From contig DIEY01000037.1 in assembly GCA_002418865.1 (NCBI GenBank), positions 118,858 through 182,857 of the forward strand: DNA of 64,000 nucleotides, given 5' to 3'. The notes under the pieces are model-generated. The model was not told the DNA's origin. It did not search any database and saw only the letters and a program-made list of their open reading frames with translations. Shown here one piece after another: positions 43,609 through 52,802 of the stretch (position 1 is its first letter; every line of letters starts with the position of its first letter). This stretch comes from Bacteroidales bacterium UBA5762. Lineage in GTDB: Bacteria > Bacteroidota > Bacteroidia > Bacteroidales > TTA-H9. A program made the position numbers and the translations under genes.

Positions 43609-44288
43609 AAGTCCTCGTCTTATCCTTACAATTCTTCCTTTAATCGATTCTCCTCTATAACTATCTATAATTCATTTGGCAAACCAATTATATCAAATTA
43701 TATCAAAGCACATTAACAAATAATTTTGTTTCTATGCTGATAATCAATAATTTTTAAATGAACTTTAAGCTAATGGGATTATGAAGTAAACACAAAAATT
43801 AATATGACAAATATATTAGAAATGCAGCAGATAAAACAAATCTGATACTATTTAGCCATTGAAGTATTGAGACATATTCAGGAATTTTCGTTTTTATTAC
43901 AATTGAAGGATAAAAAATTTGGTTAGTAAGATAAAATTGAATACGAAAATATTACCTTTGCAATACTATTTGAAAAGCTTTTAATGAATTTGTCTTATAA
44001 ATAATGAGTTGATATAGATTATTAAATGCATTTTGCAATGATAATGATGGATGAAAGACTGAGTTTTCGATATTCAACCCAATTGAAGGAAGTTACAATT
44101 ACATTAAAAATATATAAAATCAACATATAACTTATTGAAATAGTTTAAAAAGGATCACCAAGAAAAGATATGCGCATATAGATGTTGAAATTTTTATCAA
44201 GAAAATACTTGCAGATTTATAAAGAGTATGTAACTTGTGCCCCTATTTTATAAAGATAAGAACTCTATCTCAAACAAATCTTAATGAT
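43609..44288. other. 680-base AT-rich intergenic region between divergent transcription units
   Basis: Very AT-rich, no open frame of note. Two TAnnTTTG-type boxes are seen: minus-strand TATATTTG at 43808-43815 for aspA-hydF and plus-strand TACCTTTG at 43953-43960, which would leave a leader of more than 300 bases for the T9SS cargo gene. A 10-base direct repeat (AATTATATCA twice) occupies 43686-43705. No tRNA, riboswitch or terminator was recognised. Confidence 0.5.
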
Positions 44289-47078
44289 ATGAAAAATAAA
44301 TCTTTACTGTTTTTCCTGACGGCCATGATGATGGGATTCGGGTCATTCCTTTTTGCTTCGGGTCAATCAGGGAGCAAAGGAAATGATAATGAGCGGCCCG
44401 GGAAAGCCCAATTGCAGAATCAACTTAAATCGGGCAATGCAGTATCGCTTAATTGGCAGAGTTTAGGCCCCGACAATGTAGGGGGACGAACTCGAGCTAT
44501 AGTTTTTGATAAGCGTGATGCGAATTATAATACAGTTTATGCATCCAGCGTTGCCGGAGGAATTTGGAAATCGACCAATTTAGGAAGTACTTGGGTAAAA
44601 GTGAATCAGGCAAGCTCCAATTTGAATGTAAGCTGTATGGTTCAATCCGATAACAATGACATTTATGCAGGAACGGGTGAATATGGATTTTCACAGGGTT
44701 CTGGATTGTATGTCTCAACTGATGGTGATAATTTTTCTCTCGTGCCAGGAACAAATCCTACTATGGTGAACAATGTTCTCGAATGGGCCTATATAAATGA
44801 ACTAGCTATTCAGAATGGACGTATTTATGCCGCAACCAATGCGGGTTTAAAATTTCGTAACAGTGGTGAAGCCCAATGGCAGACGGCAAATTATTTAGAT
44901 GATCAAGGTCAATTGCAACCTCTTGCTGGCTTTGTTTGGGACGTTAAGGTAGGAAGTAATGGAATCGTGGTAGCTTCGGTCGATAGCAAGGTTTATGTTT
45001 CTGAATCGGGGCAGCCCAACGAATTTATTAATCAAAGTACAAAACAAATTCTTCCTGACACGGTTTTAAATCCGGATAAACTTCCTTCAACCGGTCTTGG
45101 ACGTATAGAATTAGCGGTTGCTCCCTCCAATCCTGATTATATTTATGCATGTGCCAGTGATCCTTTTGGGTATTTCGACAATGTTTACCGTTCTATCGAT
45201 AAAGGAAACACATGGGAAATCATTTTCCCAGGGCATACTTCTATTCTTCCCGATATCTTTGTTGTGAACAATGTGGCTTATGGCCTTGTAGCTAATACAA
45301 TAGTTGTTTATCCCAACAATCCCGAAGAAATATTAGTTGGTGGAATTAATTTGTGGCATGGGAAATATATCAACGAAGGATATTATCATTGGGGAACTGC
45401 TCCTGTATCTAACTATGCTACAAGTAAATTTTCCCCTGATTATCTCCATGAACTTCATCATACGTATGTTTTCAAACCAAATGATCCAAAAACCTTTTTG
45501 ATTGGCACAGATGGGGGTATTGCTATCAACATAGATGGAGAACTTCAATTTAAGAGTTTGAATCGTACTTATATGACTGCCCAATTTGTTACTCTCAATG
45601 TAAATGGTTTTGGGAATCCTATTGGAGGTACACTGGGCAATGGGATACAATATATTGGGGATGGTACAAATTCACCCTTAGGTGCAATAGAAGTATGGAA
45701 CGGAGACTTTAATAATAGTGGAGAGGGTGGTTATGTAGCCATTTCGAAGATCAATCCCGAGGTTTTCATTTTATCCTTAAAAGGTGGGCCTTTCAGGCGT
45801 ACAGAAGATAAAGGATTTAGTTTTTCGACTACTTTTTTGAATACGGGTATGACAGCACCAGCTAATACTTATTGCCCCATGTTGCTTTGGGAATCTTTCA
45901 ATGATCCAACAAGTGTAGACACTACTCGTTATAAAGCACCCAAGGATATTGCACAAGGAGAAGAGATTCTTGCTCGCAGCCGTATTTACGACTATCCCTT
46001 CAAAACTACTGCTCCTCACGATTTACAAAAAGGCGATGTCATTTATTTAAAAGACCCTCTGCAAGCCAAAACCTTCCTTGCCTTGGGTGATAAGGTTTAT
46101 TATACAAAAGAAATTCTCGATTTTACTAAGGAACCCGAATGGTGGCAGGTAGCTAAGGTAGTTGGTACTGTTTCATGTATGGGCATTTCTGCTGATGCGA
46201 ATCATCTTTATGTAGGCACTGAAAGCGGAAATGTTTTCCGCATTTCTAATCTCACCTATGCCAATTCAGCAGCTACGGCTTCAATTACTTCTGCCTTATG
46301 TGTGGTTTCTACTCAACAAATTAAATCCTTCCCTAATCGTACTATTACTTCCATATCAGTTGACCCTAAAAACCCTCAACATATTATTGTAACCTTAGGG
46401 AATTACGGTTTTGATGAATATGTCTACAATATTGATAATGCTTTGGATTCTTTGCCTACTTTTACCTCGGTTCAAGGCAATCTACCCTTAGGCCCTGTTT
46501 ATTCCTCTTTAATTGAGCTCAATAATTCCAATCTTGTAATTTTGGGAACGGAATATGGTATATTTTTTACTGAAAATATTTCTACTCCAAATTGGATAAA
46601 TGACAATGGCCCCATGGGCAGAATTCCAGTTAAGGTATTATTACAACAAACTGTTAGCGGTGGGGGTATTTTCGTGCCTAACGATGATCCAAATATTCCC
46701 GGAGTTTATTATCCTGAAATAAGTAATTATGGAGTAATCTATGCGGCTACTTATGGTAGAGGGATTTATTCCTCCACTTCTTTCGTTGGAATAGACCAAC
46801 CCGAAATAAATTCCCAACCCACTAAAGGCCAACTTGTAATCTATCCTAACCCTGTCCGCAATGAACTCTCTTGTGTTATACAAGGAGAACATGCTTCGGA
46901 TGTTAGAATCGAAATTTATGACTTTAGTGGCAGAAAAGTAAAGGAAAATCATGTCAAGATACAGTCAGGCTATAATACCTTTACCATGGATGTTTCTGAC
47001 TTAAATCGCGGAACTTATATAATGCGAAGTATTTCAGAATCTACTATCTCAACGGGTAAGTTTATCATTGCAAAATAA
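44289..47078 (+). CDS. T9SS type A cargo protein with BNR/sialidase-like propeller repeats
   Basis: About 929 residues from the ATG at 44289; the frame is open 18 codons earlier, but this ATG begins the signal peptide (MKNKSLLFFL, cleavage near FASG). Residues about 50-780 contain repeats of the VPS10/BNR type: VGGRTRAIVFD, SVAGGIWKSTNLGSTWVKV, SIDKGNTWEI and IYSST. These form beta-propellers in sialidases and in many secreted binding proteins. The sialidase catalytic set was not recognised. The last ~80 residues are a T9SS type A sorting domain (IYPNPVRNEL, IYDFSGRKV, LNRGTYIMR). Another T9SS cargo gene starts 20 bases after its stop, so the two are likely co-transcribed. Confidence 0.85.
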   Translation: MKNKSLLFFLTAMMMGFGSFLFASGQSGSKGNDNERPGKAQLQNQLKSGNAVSLNWQSLGPDNVGGRTRAIVFDKRDANYNTVYASSVAGGIWKSTNLGSTWVKVNQASSNLNVSCMVQSDNNDIYAGTGEYGFSQGSGLYVSTDGDNFSLVPGTNPTMVNNVLEWAYINELAIQNGRIYAATNAGLKFRNSGEAQWQTANYLDDQGQLQPLAGFVWDVKVGSNGIVVASVDSKVYVSESGQPNEFINQSTKQILPDTVLNPDKLPSTGLGRIELAVAPSNPDYIYACASDPFGYFDNVYRSIDKGNTWEIIFPGHTSILPDIFVVNNVAYGLVANTIVVYPNNPEEILVGGINLWHGKYINEGYYHWGTAPVSNYATSKFSPDYLHELHHTYVFKPNDPKTFLIGTDGGIAINIDGELQFKSLNRTYMTAQFVTLNVNGFGNPIGGTLGNGIQYIGDGTNSPLGAIEVWNGDFNNSGEGGYVAISKINPEVFILSLKGGPFRRTEDKGFSFSTTFLNTGMTAPANTYCPMLLWESFNDPTSVDTTRYKAPKDIAQGEEILARSRIYDYPFKTTAPHDLQKGDVIYLKDPLQAKTFLALGDKVYYTKEILDFTKEPEWWQVAKVVGTVSCMGISADANHLYVGTESGNVFRISNLTYANSAATASITSALCVVSTQQIKSFPNRTITSISVDPKNPQHIIVTLGNYGFDEYVYNIDNALDSLPTFTSVQGNLPLGPVYSSLIELNNSNLVILGTEYGIFFTENISTPNWINDNGPMGRIPVKVLLQQTVSGGGIFVPNDDPNIPGVYYPEISNYGVIYAATYGRGIYSSTSFVGIDQPEINSQPTKGQLVIYPNPVRNELSCVIQGEHASDVRIEIYDFSGRKVKENHVKIQSGYNTFTMDVSDLNRGTYIMRSISESTISTGKFIIAK

Positions 47079-47098
47079 ACATTAAATCAAGTATAACC

Positions 47099-48580
47099 AT
47101 GAAAAGAATTTTTACTGCTCTTTTACTTCTTATAGGAATCTCAGTAATAGCGCAACCAAAAATCTATACGCCTACATTACTCTCGCCTAATAATGGAGCG
47201 ACAAATCAAATGCCGGATGTAACCTTAAGCTGGTCGGCTGTTACGGGTCTGGGCGTTATTCAATATAAACTCGAAATAGATGATGATCAAAATTTTACAT
47301 CACCAGAGGTATTTTATACTGAATTTTTAACGGGTTATAATATGAGTAACCTTCATTATGGCGTAAAATACTACTGGAGAGTAAAGGCATACGATTTAGC
47401 CACCGGAGATTCTTCTTACTGGTCGGCTACACGAAACTTTACTGTATTTAGTAAAGTGGATAATAAGAAACCTGATAATAAATCAAAAGAGATTACACCT
47501 GTGGCCACTCTTGAATGGAAAGACCGTTTAGGGCCTAACCTGGTAACAGGGAATACCTTTTTTAATTACATGCTCGATACCGTTCAAGGTTTCGATAGCC
47601 CTATTGCTTATTCAGGATTAGTTAGTGGTAGTGTGTATAAGACTACAACACCCAAGCTACGTTTTGGAACGCGTTATTTCTGGAGAGTGAGAGCTATAAA
47701 TGAAGAAGATACGAGCGCATGGTCGGATACTTGGTATTTCAGGACCCTCGATACTATCGTTTTAAAAGCACCAGCCAATAATGCCACAAACCAACAAATC
47801 GATTTAACGCTTTCATGGAATGCGGCTAATGGCGTTACCAAGTACGATTACGAAATTTCTACTAACCCCGAGTTTGAAGAACCCTTACACTTTGTTACAG
47901 ACAAAACTAGTGCTACTCCTACGGGAATTACTTTTGGAGGGCAATATTATTGGAGAGTGAGAGGAAGACATACAGAAGATACTTCGAGTTGGGGCGCAAG
48001 TCGTTCATTTACAGTAATACCTTATCCAATTTTAAAATCTCCTGCCAATGGAGATACGAACGTAAACACACAACCTTTATTCTCATGGGAACCCATGACC
48101 GGTATCGATGCTTATCAACTTCAATACGATACAGATCCTAATTTCATCGATGGATTCATTAGCCCTGCTATTGGCGATTCACTGTCCTCCTATAGATGCC
48201 CTTACATACTCGAAGAAAATACGGTTTATTACTGGAGAATGCGCGTTACGGCCAATTCTGATACTTCTCAGTGGTCACCCGCATTTTCATTTACTACCTC
48301 AAGAGGAATTGGAATGATTGAAAATGATTTAGACAAAATCAACATCTACCCTATCCCAACTAAGAATTTTCTGAATGTCCACTTCCCATCTTCTGTTTCG
48401 GGTCAAACTACTATTCAACTCATCGACCTGGTGGGTCAAAAAATAATCGAACTTTCAGTAAATATTAGTACTCAAGATCTTTACAGAATCAATGTGTCTC
48501 ATCTGAAAAGTGGCATTTATATTTTACGCATTTCCAATCATGGCAATACATTTGTACGTAAGGTATCCATCGATAGATAA
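47099..48580 (+). CDS. T9SS type A cargo protein with four fibronectin-III-like repeats
   Basis: 493 residues with a signal peptide (cleavage near VIAQP). Four repeats of about 95 residues share the pattern LxSPxNGxTN, then LxWxxxxG, then YYWRVRAxxxxDTSxWSxxxxF. They span about residues 22-400. The T9SS type A sorting domain follows (IYPIPTKNFL, LIDLVGQKI, LKSGIYILRI). It is a surface or secreted binding/structural protein by architecture only. It starts 20 bases after the upstream cargo gene and is followed by a strong terminator at 48618-48646. Confidence 0.85.
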   Translation: MKRIFTALLLLIGISVIAQPKIYTPTLLSPNNGATNQMPDVTLSWSAVTGLGVIQYKLEIDDDQNFTSPEVFYTEFLTGYNMSNLHYGVKYYWRVKAYDLATGDSSYWSATRNFTVFSKVDNKKPDNKSKEITPVATLEWKDRLGPNLVTGNTFFNYMLDTVQGFDSPIAYSGLVSGSVYKTTTPKLRFGTRYFWRVRAINEEDTSAWSDTWYFRTLDTIVLKAPANNATNQQIDLTLSWNAANGVTKYDYEISTNPEFEEPLHFVTDKTSATPTGITFGGQYYWRVRGRHTEDTSSWGASRSFTVIPYPILKSPANGDTNVNTQPLFSWEPMTGIDAYQLQYDTDPNFIDGFISPAIGDSLSSYRCPYILEENTVYYWRMRVTANSDTSQWSPAFSFTTSRGIGMIENDLDKINIYPIPTKNFLNVHFPSSVSGQTTIQLIDLVGQKIIELSVNISTQDLYRINVSHLKSGIYILRISNHGNTFVRKVSIDR

Positions 48581-48617
48581 ACCTAGTTTACTGTAAAGGA
48601 AAATATTCTTATATGTG

Positions 48618-48646
48618 AAAAAAGGGCTGTTTCTACAGCCCTTTTT
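48618..48646. terminator. Strong bidirectional terminator
   Basis: A perfect GGGCTGT/ACAGCCC stem with a 4-base loop (TTCT) is flanked by six A on the left and five T on the right, so it can end transcription in both directions. It lies 38 bases past the T9SS cargo stop at 48580 and about 70 bases past the stop of the minus-strand lipoprotein gene. Confidence 0.88.
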
Positions 48647-48716
48647 AGTTTAAAGATGACTAAGACACCCTTCCTTTTTGAAATTTTTCGTAATGTTTTC
48701 TTTATATCTTGATATC

Positions 48717-48863
48717 TTATTGCCGTTTTTCTACTTGATACTTCTTTGCTTCGCCATAAGCTGCGCAACTCTCCTCCGATTTACATGAGACAATAAGCCC
48801 TATCAAAAATACAAACAACAAAACAAGTACACCCCTTTCTTTCTTTATCTTTGCTTTTATCAT
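48717..48863 (-). CDS. Small 48-residue lipoprotein
   Basis: A short frame from the ATG at 48863 to the stop at 48717. It has a basic N-terminus (MIKAKIKKER), a hydrophobic core and a lipobox (LIVSC, cysteine at residue 27), followed by a mature peptide of only about 22 residues with a second cysteine and the segment CAAYGEAKKYQ. This is a textbook lipoprotein signal followed by a very small mature part. It resembles small cysteine-containing lipoproteins common in Bacteroidota, for which I know no function. It shares the bidirectional terminator at 48618-48646. Confidence 0.65.
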   Translation of the reverse strand: MIKAKIKKERGVLVLLFVFLIGLIVSCKSEESCAAYGEAKKYQVEKRQ

Positions 48864-49297
48864 ATTAGCCTCGAATGAAATTTTATAATAAGTTATTGTA
48901 AAAGAATTAAATACATAAATATTTACTCACTTCGATAGTGCTATAACCTTTTGAATTTTCAAACTACAAAGTAAATACGAATTACGATAATTTGAAACTT
49001 TTATTGCATAAATAATATGATTTTTTCGTGAACCGCTCCAGGCTTGCTATTTTGCTTTGCGATAGAATTTCATCTCTACTTTTTCACCTTCATAATTTCT
49101 ATAAGTGATGGTTAATGATTGATAAGTTTAAATATTGATCAATTTAATAGATTGGAATTAATTTGACACTCCACATAGATAAATTAGGCTTAATTCAAAA
49201 CTTTTATTCATGGTCCATTAGTTTTTAAATTACAATACATGGAAGGCGTTTAAAGATAATATTGTAGCCTTTTTCAGCCATGCTTGGTTAAACTTTA
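48864..49297. other. AT-rich intergenic stretch, no gene seen
   Basis: About 430 bases between the small lipoprotein and the nuclease gene. No reliable frame, RNA gene or hairpin with a T run was seen apart from the promoter-like box at its right end. Confidence 0.5.
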
Positions 49298-49305
49298 TAC
49301 TTTTG
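49298..49305 (+). promoter_or_regulatory. Candidate -7 box for the nuclease gene
   Basis: TACTTTTG matches TAnnTTTG, 18 bases upstream of the ATG at 49324. No ideal -33 element. Confidence 0.4.
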
Positions 49306-49323
49306 AAACTTCAATTCAAATAG

Positions 49324-50076
49324 ATGTTGAGAGAACTTTTGAGGAAAATTATTATTCTCTTTATACTATTTTGGGAGGCGAATTTGCTTGCTCAACCCAA
49401 TATTTGGTGTATACCGGCTCATGCTGATAGTGATCTTATCATTCAATATACTGGTTTTACGTTAAAATACAATAAAATTCACAAGGTATCAGAATGGGTG
49501 GCCTATGATTTGGTGCCATACAAGCTCATAAAAACAGCAAAAAGATCAAATCGGTTTGTTCCCGATCCTCACCTGCCTCGCGATTGGTCAGCACATTCTG
49601 ATGATTATAAACATAGTGGATTTGATCGCGGTCATTTGGCGCCAGCTGCCGATATGGCGTGGTCAGCTCAAGCAATGAAAGAATCGTTTTATTTGAGCAA
49701 TATTTGTCCACAACAACCTCAATTTAATCGTATAAGTTGGAAAAAGCTCGAAGATAATGTAAGACAGTGGGCTCGACTATATGATACCTTGCTTATAGTC
49801 ACAGGGCCTATCCTTAGCACCGACCTTCCAAAGATTGGTAAAGGAAAAGTGAGTGTGCCTGCCAATTTTTTCAAGGCCGTCGTTATTTACACACATCATA
49901 AGAAATCAGGAATTGCTTTTATTATGCAAAACCAATACAACTTACAGCCTCCTTCAGCTATTACCATTGATTCGCTTGAACGACTCACGGGTTTCAATTT
50001 CTACGCAAAACTGCCTGAGAATGAACAGAACCAAATAGAAGGGCATATCATTAAAGAAGATTGGACAATGCCTTAA
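49324..50076 (+). CDS. Secreted DNA/RNA non-specific endonuclease
   Basis: 250 residues with a signal peptide (cleavage near LLAQP). The beta-beta-alpha-metal nuclease motif is intact: D101-R-G-H104 with the catalytic histidine at 104, followed by LAPAADM and LSNICPQQPQFN with the metal-ligand asparagine near 135, and a trailing WKKLED glutamate. The family cleaves both DNA and RNA using Mg. Being exported, it would act in the periplasm or outside, in nutrient scavenging or defence. No immunity gene was recognised next to it, which argues against a toxin role. rdgB begins 52 bases downstream, so the two may be co-transcribed. Confidence 0.88.
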   Translation: MLRELLRKIIILFILFWEANLLAQPNIWCIPAHADSDLIIQYTGFTLKYNKIHKVSEWVAYDLVPYKLIKTAKRSNRFVPDPHLPRDWSAHSDDYKHSGFDRGHLAPAADMAWSAQAMKESFYLSNICPQQPQFNRISWKKLEDNVRQWARLYDTLLIVTGPILSTDLPKIGKGKVSVPANFFKAVVIYTHHKKSGIAFIMQNQYNLQPPSAITIDSLERLTGFNFYAKLPENEQNQIEGHIIKEDWTMP

Positions 50077-50128
50077 ATAATAGTTTTCAATAGGAAGAAT
50101 GTTGATGTATAACAATAATTTGAATAAT

Positions 50129-50722
50129 ATGCATAAAGAACTTGTATTTGCTACAAACAATCAGCATAAAATAAGAGAAGCTTCTCAAATCTTAGAGGCA
50201 AAGATTAAGCTCTTAAGCTTGAAAGAAATAGGGTGTTTAGATGATATTGAAGAGAATGGAGAAACCATAATGGCCAATGCTTCATTAAAATCATGGTATG
50301 TCTATCGTTTATATGGGCGAAATTGTTTTGCCGACGATACGGGATTAGAGATTGATGCTTTGGAAGGCCGCCCAGGGGTTTTTTCTGCACGGTATGCCGG
50401 AGAAAATAAGTCATTCGACGACAATATTCAAAAGGTATTGCTTGAGATGCAAGGTATAACCAATAGAAATGCTCGTTTTCGAACAATAATTTCACTTATC
50501 CTTCACGGAAAGGAGTATTTTTTTGAAGGGGAAATTAAAGGAAGGATTATAGAAGAAAAACGTGGAAATAGTGGTTTTGGGTATGATCCAATTTTTATTC
50601 CCGATGGTTATGAGGTTACTTTTGCTCAAATGGCTGAAAGCGAAAAAAATAGGATTAGCCACAGAGGGATAGCACTCAGAAAAATGGCAGAATTTTTAGA
50701 AAATGAAACTTTGCTTGATTAA
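50129..50722 (+). CDS. rdgB: Non-canonical purine NTP pyrophosphatase (RdgB/HAM1)
   Basis: About 197 residues from the ATG at 50129, the normal start next to the LVFATNNQHK phosphate-binding motif; the frame opens 10 codons earlier. Other motifs are FADDTGLEIDAL, GRPGVFSARYAG, FGYDPIF and the terminal SHRG. It hydrolyses dITP and XTP to the monophosphates to clean the nucleotide pool. Its stop lies 6 bases from the stop of the convergent ddl. Confidence 0.93.
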   Translation: MHKELVFATNNQHKIREASQILEAKIKLLSLKEIGCLDDIEENGETIMANASLKSWYVYRLYGRNCFADDTGLEIDALEGRPGVFSARYAGENKSFDDNIQKVLLEMQGITNRNARFRTIISLILHGKEYFFEGEIKGRIIEEKRGNSGFGYDPIFIPDGYEVTFAQMAESEKNRISHRGIALRKMAEFLENETLLD

Positions 50723-50728
50723 AGAGAT

Positions 50729-51712
50729 TTAAACCCTCAAAGCTTCTTCAATCAGTAAATCGTAAAATTCAGAAAGTTGAAAGCCTGCTTTTATAGCCAT
50801 TTTGGGGACTATGCTTGCTGTAGTCATTCCAGGTACTGTATTGACTTCGAGGAACCAAAATTGATCGTTGGATAAAATATAATCAAAACGTACAACACCT
50901 CTGCAGCCGAGGTGCAAATATAATCTCTCCGATAACGACTGGCAAACTTCCGCTAAATGTTCATCTATGGGGGCAGGTAAAATCTCTTCGGCCAAGTCTG
51001 AATTGTATTTGGCCTCATAATCAAAGAATTCCTTTTTGCTGACGATTTCCATTAGCGGAAGCGACTTTGGTCTCCCCTTTTCACTATAAACTCCACAAGT
51101 AATTTCCCTGCCGGATATGAATTGCTCTATCAACACTTCAGTATCATGCTCAAATGCCAATTCTATGGCTGGTCTTAAATCTTTTGGTTTGGTTACCTTA
51201 CTCATGCCTACACTGCTTCCTCCACAACAAGGTTTTACAAATACTGGCAATTTCAGTGCATTAAGTATTTCTTCCAATCTAATCTCTTGTCCACGAAATA
51301 AATGTATGGAAGGTGAAATACTTACACCTAAAGTGCTCACCAAACGATTGCAGAAATATTTATTAAAGGTAACGGCCGAAGTAATAGAATTACATGAGGT
51401 ATGCTTTATACCCAGCATTTCGAAATAACCCTGCAATTTACCATCTTCACCCGGAGTACCATGTATAGCATTGAATACCACATCAAATTTTACTTTCCGG
51501 CCTTCAATATTCAGGCTAAAATCACTAAAATCAACAGGAACACACTTGTTAGTCTCATCAATGTATTCCCAGTTCCTCCCTTTTATGGCTATTAAAAATA
51601 CATTGTATTTTCCCCTATCAAGAATATCGGCAACCCTATGCGAACTTTGTATGGAAATATTATATTCTCCAGAGTTTCCCCCTCCCACAACCGCTATATT
51701 CATTTTTGACAT
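50729..51712 (-). CDS. ddl: D-alanine--D-alanine ligase
   Basis: 327 residues, ATP-grasp family. Motifs are the N-terminal VVGGGNSGEYNIS, HGTPGEDGKLQG, VKPCCGGSSVGMSKV, FDYEAKY and the metal-binding FLEVNTVPGMTTAS. It makes D-Ala-D-Ala for peptidoglycan. The start may be at 51712 or three codons further in at 51703; both are ATG. It is divergent from the PASTA gene, and the pairing of ddl with PASTA and rluD genes is common in Bacteroidota, suggesting a cell-wall context. Confidence 0.93.
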   Translation of the reverse strand: MSKMNIAVVGGGNSGEYNISIQSSHRVADILDRGKYNVFLIAIKGRNWEYIDETNKCVPVDFSDFSLNIEGRKVKFDVVFNAIHGTPGEDGKLQGYFEMLGIKHTSCNSITSAVTFNKYFCNRLVSTLGVSISPSIHLFRGQEIRLEEILNALKLPVFVKPCCGGSSVGMSKVTKPKDLRPAIELAFEHDTEVLIEQFISGREITCGVYSEKGRPKSLPLMEIVSKKEFFDYEAKYNSDLAEEILPAPIDEHLAEVCQSLSERLYLHLGCRGVVRFDYILSNDQFWFLEVNTVPGMTTASIVPKMAIKAGFQLSEFYDLLIEEALRV

Positions 51713-51846
51713 TACTCAATCAGTTTTAAAGCCAGCGAAATTACAAAAACATTGCTCACTCTTTAAAATGGAAAATTTCGTTTTTCGACCTCATCGTATT
51801 GGAACTTAAAGATATGCAAAAACTATAATCAATGACAGATTATTAG

Positions 51847-51854
51847 TACTTTTG
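51847..51854 (+). promoter_or_regulatory. Candidate -7 box for the PASTA-T9SS-rluD operon
   Basis: TACTTTTG matches TAnnTTTG about 98 bases upstream of the ATG at 51952, in the divergent gap with ddl. A clear -33 element was not found. Confidence 0.4.
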
Positions 51855-51951
51855 CAATCTTGAGCAATAAAGTTGATGAGATAAAGTTTTAATGATGGCC
51901 AATGGGGATATTTCCCAATAATAAACGCTCACCTATAAGACCATATATAGA

Positions 51952-52785
51952 ATGAAATTTGTTGATTTTATAAAATCCAAATTGTTTTTTAGGCATTTGG
52001 CCTTGATGGTAGTAGTTACACTGATACTTATTTGGTTAATCCTCCAATCGCTAAAGTTATACACCCGACATGGCCAATTTATTTTACTGCCCGATTTCAC
52101 AGGAAAGCCCTTGGATGAATTGGTTCAATTTGCCGATGAGAAAGGATTAAAAGTTATCATTACCGACTCCATATACAACGAAAAGATGCCCCCAAGAAGC
52201 ATTCATATAATGGATCCCCAGCCAAATACAGGTGTAAAGTCAGGTCGAAAAATTTATGTTACTATCATATCGAGTACCCCCGATTTTGTGCCTATGCCCG
52301 ATATTAGAGAATTATCACTGCGTCAGGCTGTCGAAACACTTAATCTTGCGGGTTTACGAGTCGATTATCTTTCGTATGTTGAAGGTCCGTTTCAAAATTC
52401 TGTAGTAGGACAACGTATTGGCACACGAAGTTTAAGACCAGGAGAGTTAGTGCCTAGGAATTCTAAAATTGTCATTATAGTCGAAAAAGGAGAAATTCCT
52501 ATGCCAGTGGCGGTACCAGATGTAATCGGCTTATATCCCAACGATGCATATAATAGCCTATTCCGTTCTGGACTGAATATTGGTAAAATTTCATTTCCTG
52601 AAAATATTCCTCGAGATTCAGCTCAGGTAATTCGTCAATACCCTGGAATTGGTGCCCAATTGCCAGTTGGGTCGAATGTAAATCTTGTCTTTGGTCAAGT
52701 TAAAAGTTCAAAACAACTACAAATATTGCGTCAAAATAATCTATACAACGATAGCATTGTTGTAGAAAACGAGGAAGAATTTTAA
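51952..52785 (+). CDS. Membrane-anchored PASTA-domain protein
   Basis: 277 residues. A short cytoplasmic N-terminus is followed by one transmembrane helix (about residues 15-33) and three PASTA repeats (about 40-107, 110-180 and 185-250), each with a VPD(V/I)xGLxxxxA-type opening (LPDFTGKPLDE, MPDIRELSLRQ, VPDVIGLYPND). The remaining C-terminus is short and charged. PASTA domains bind peptidoglycan fragments in kinases and penicillin-binding proteins; here no kinase or transpeptidase domain is attached. First gene of a three-gene run with gaps of 17 and 3 bases. It is probably a peptidoglycan-associated protein. Confidence 0.88.
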   Translation: MKFVDFIKSKLFFRHLALMVVVTLILIWLILQSLKLYTRHGQFILLPDFTGKPLDELVQFADEKGLKVIITDSIYNEKMPPRSIHIMDPQPNTGVKSGRKIYVTIISSTPDFVPMPDIRELSLRQAVETLNLAGLRVDYLSYVEGPFQNSVVGQRIGTRSLRPGELVPRNSKIVIIVEKGEIPMPVAVPDVIGLYPNDAYNSLFRSGLNIGKISFPENIPRDSAQVIRQYPGIGAQLPVGSNVNLVFGQVKSSKQLQILRQNNLYNDSIVVENEEEF

Positions 52786-52802
52786 AATCTGCTTTTAAGA
52801 AA

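Noticed and set aside
48583..48768. 61-codon minus-strand frame near the terminator
   Set aside because: It overlaps the strong terminator hairpin and, in another frame, the better-supported small lipoprotein.
49324..50076. Nuclease as a toxin of a polymorphic toxin system
   Set aside because: It is a small single-domain protein with its own signal peptide and no adjacent immunity gene or toxin-delivery domain.
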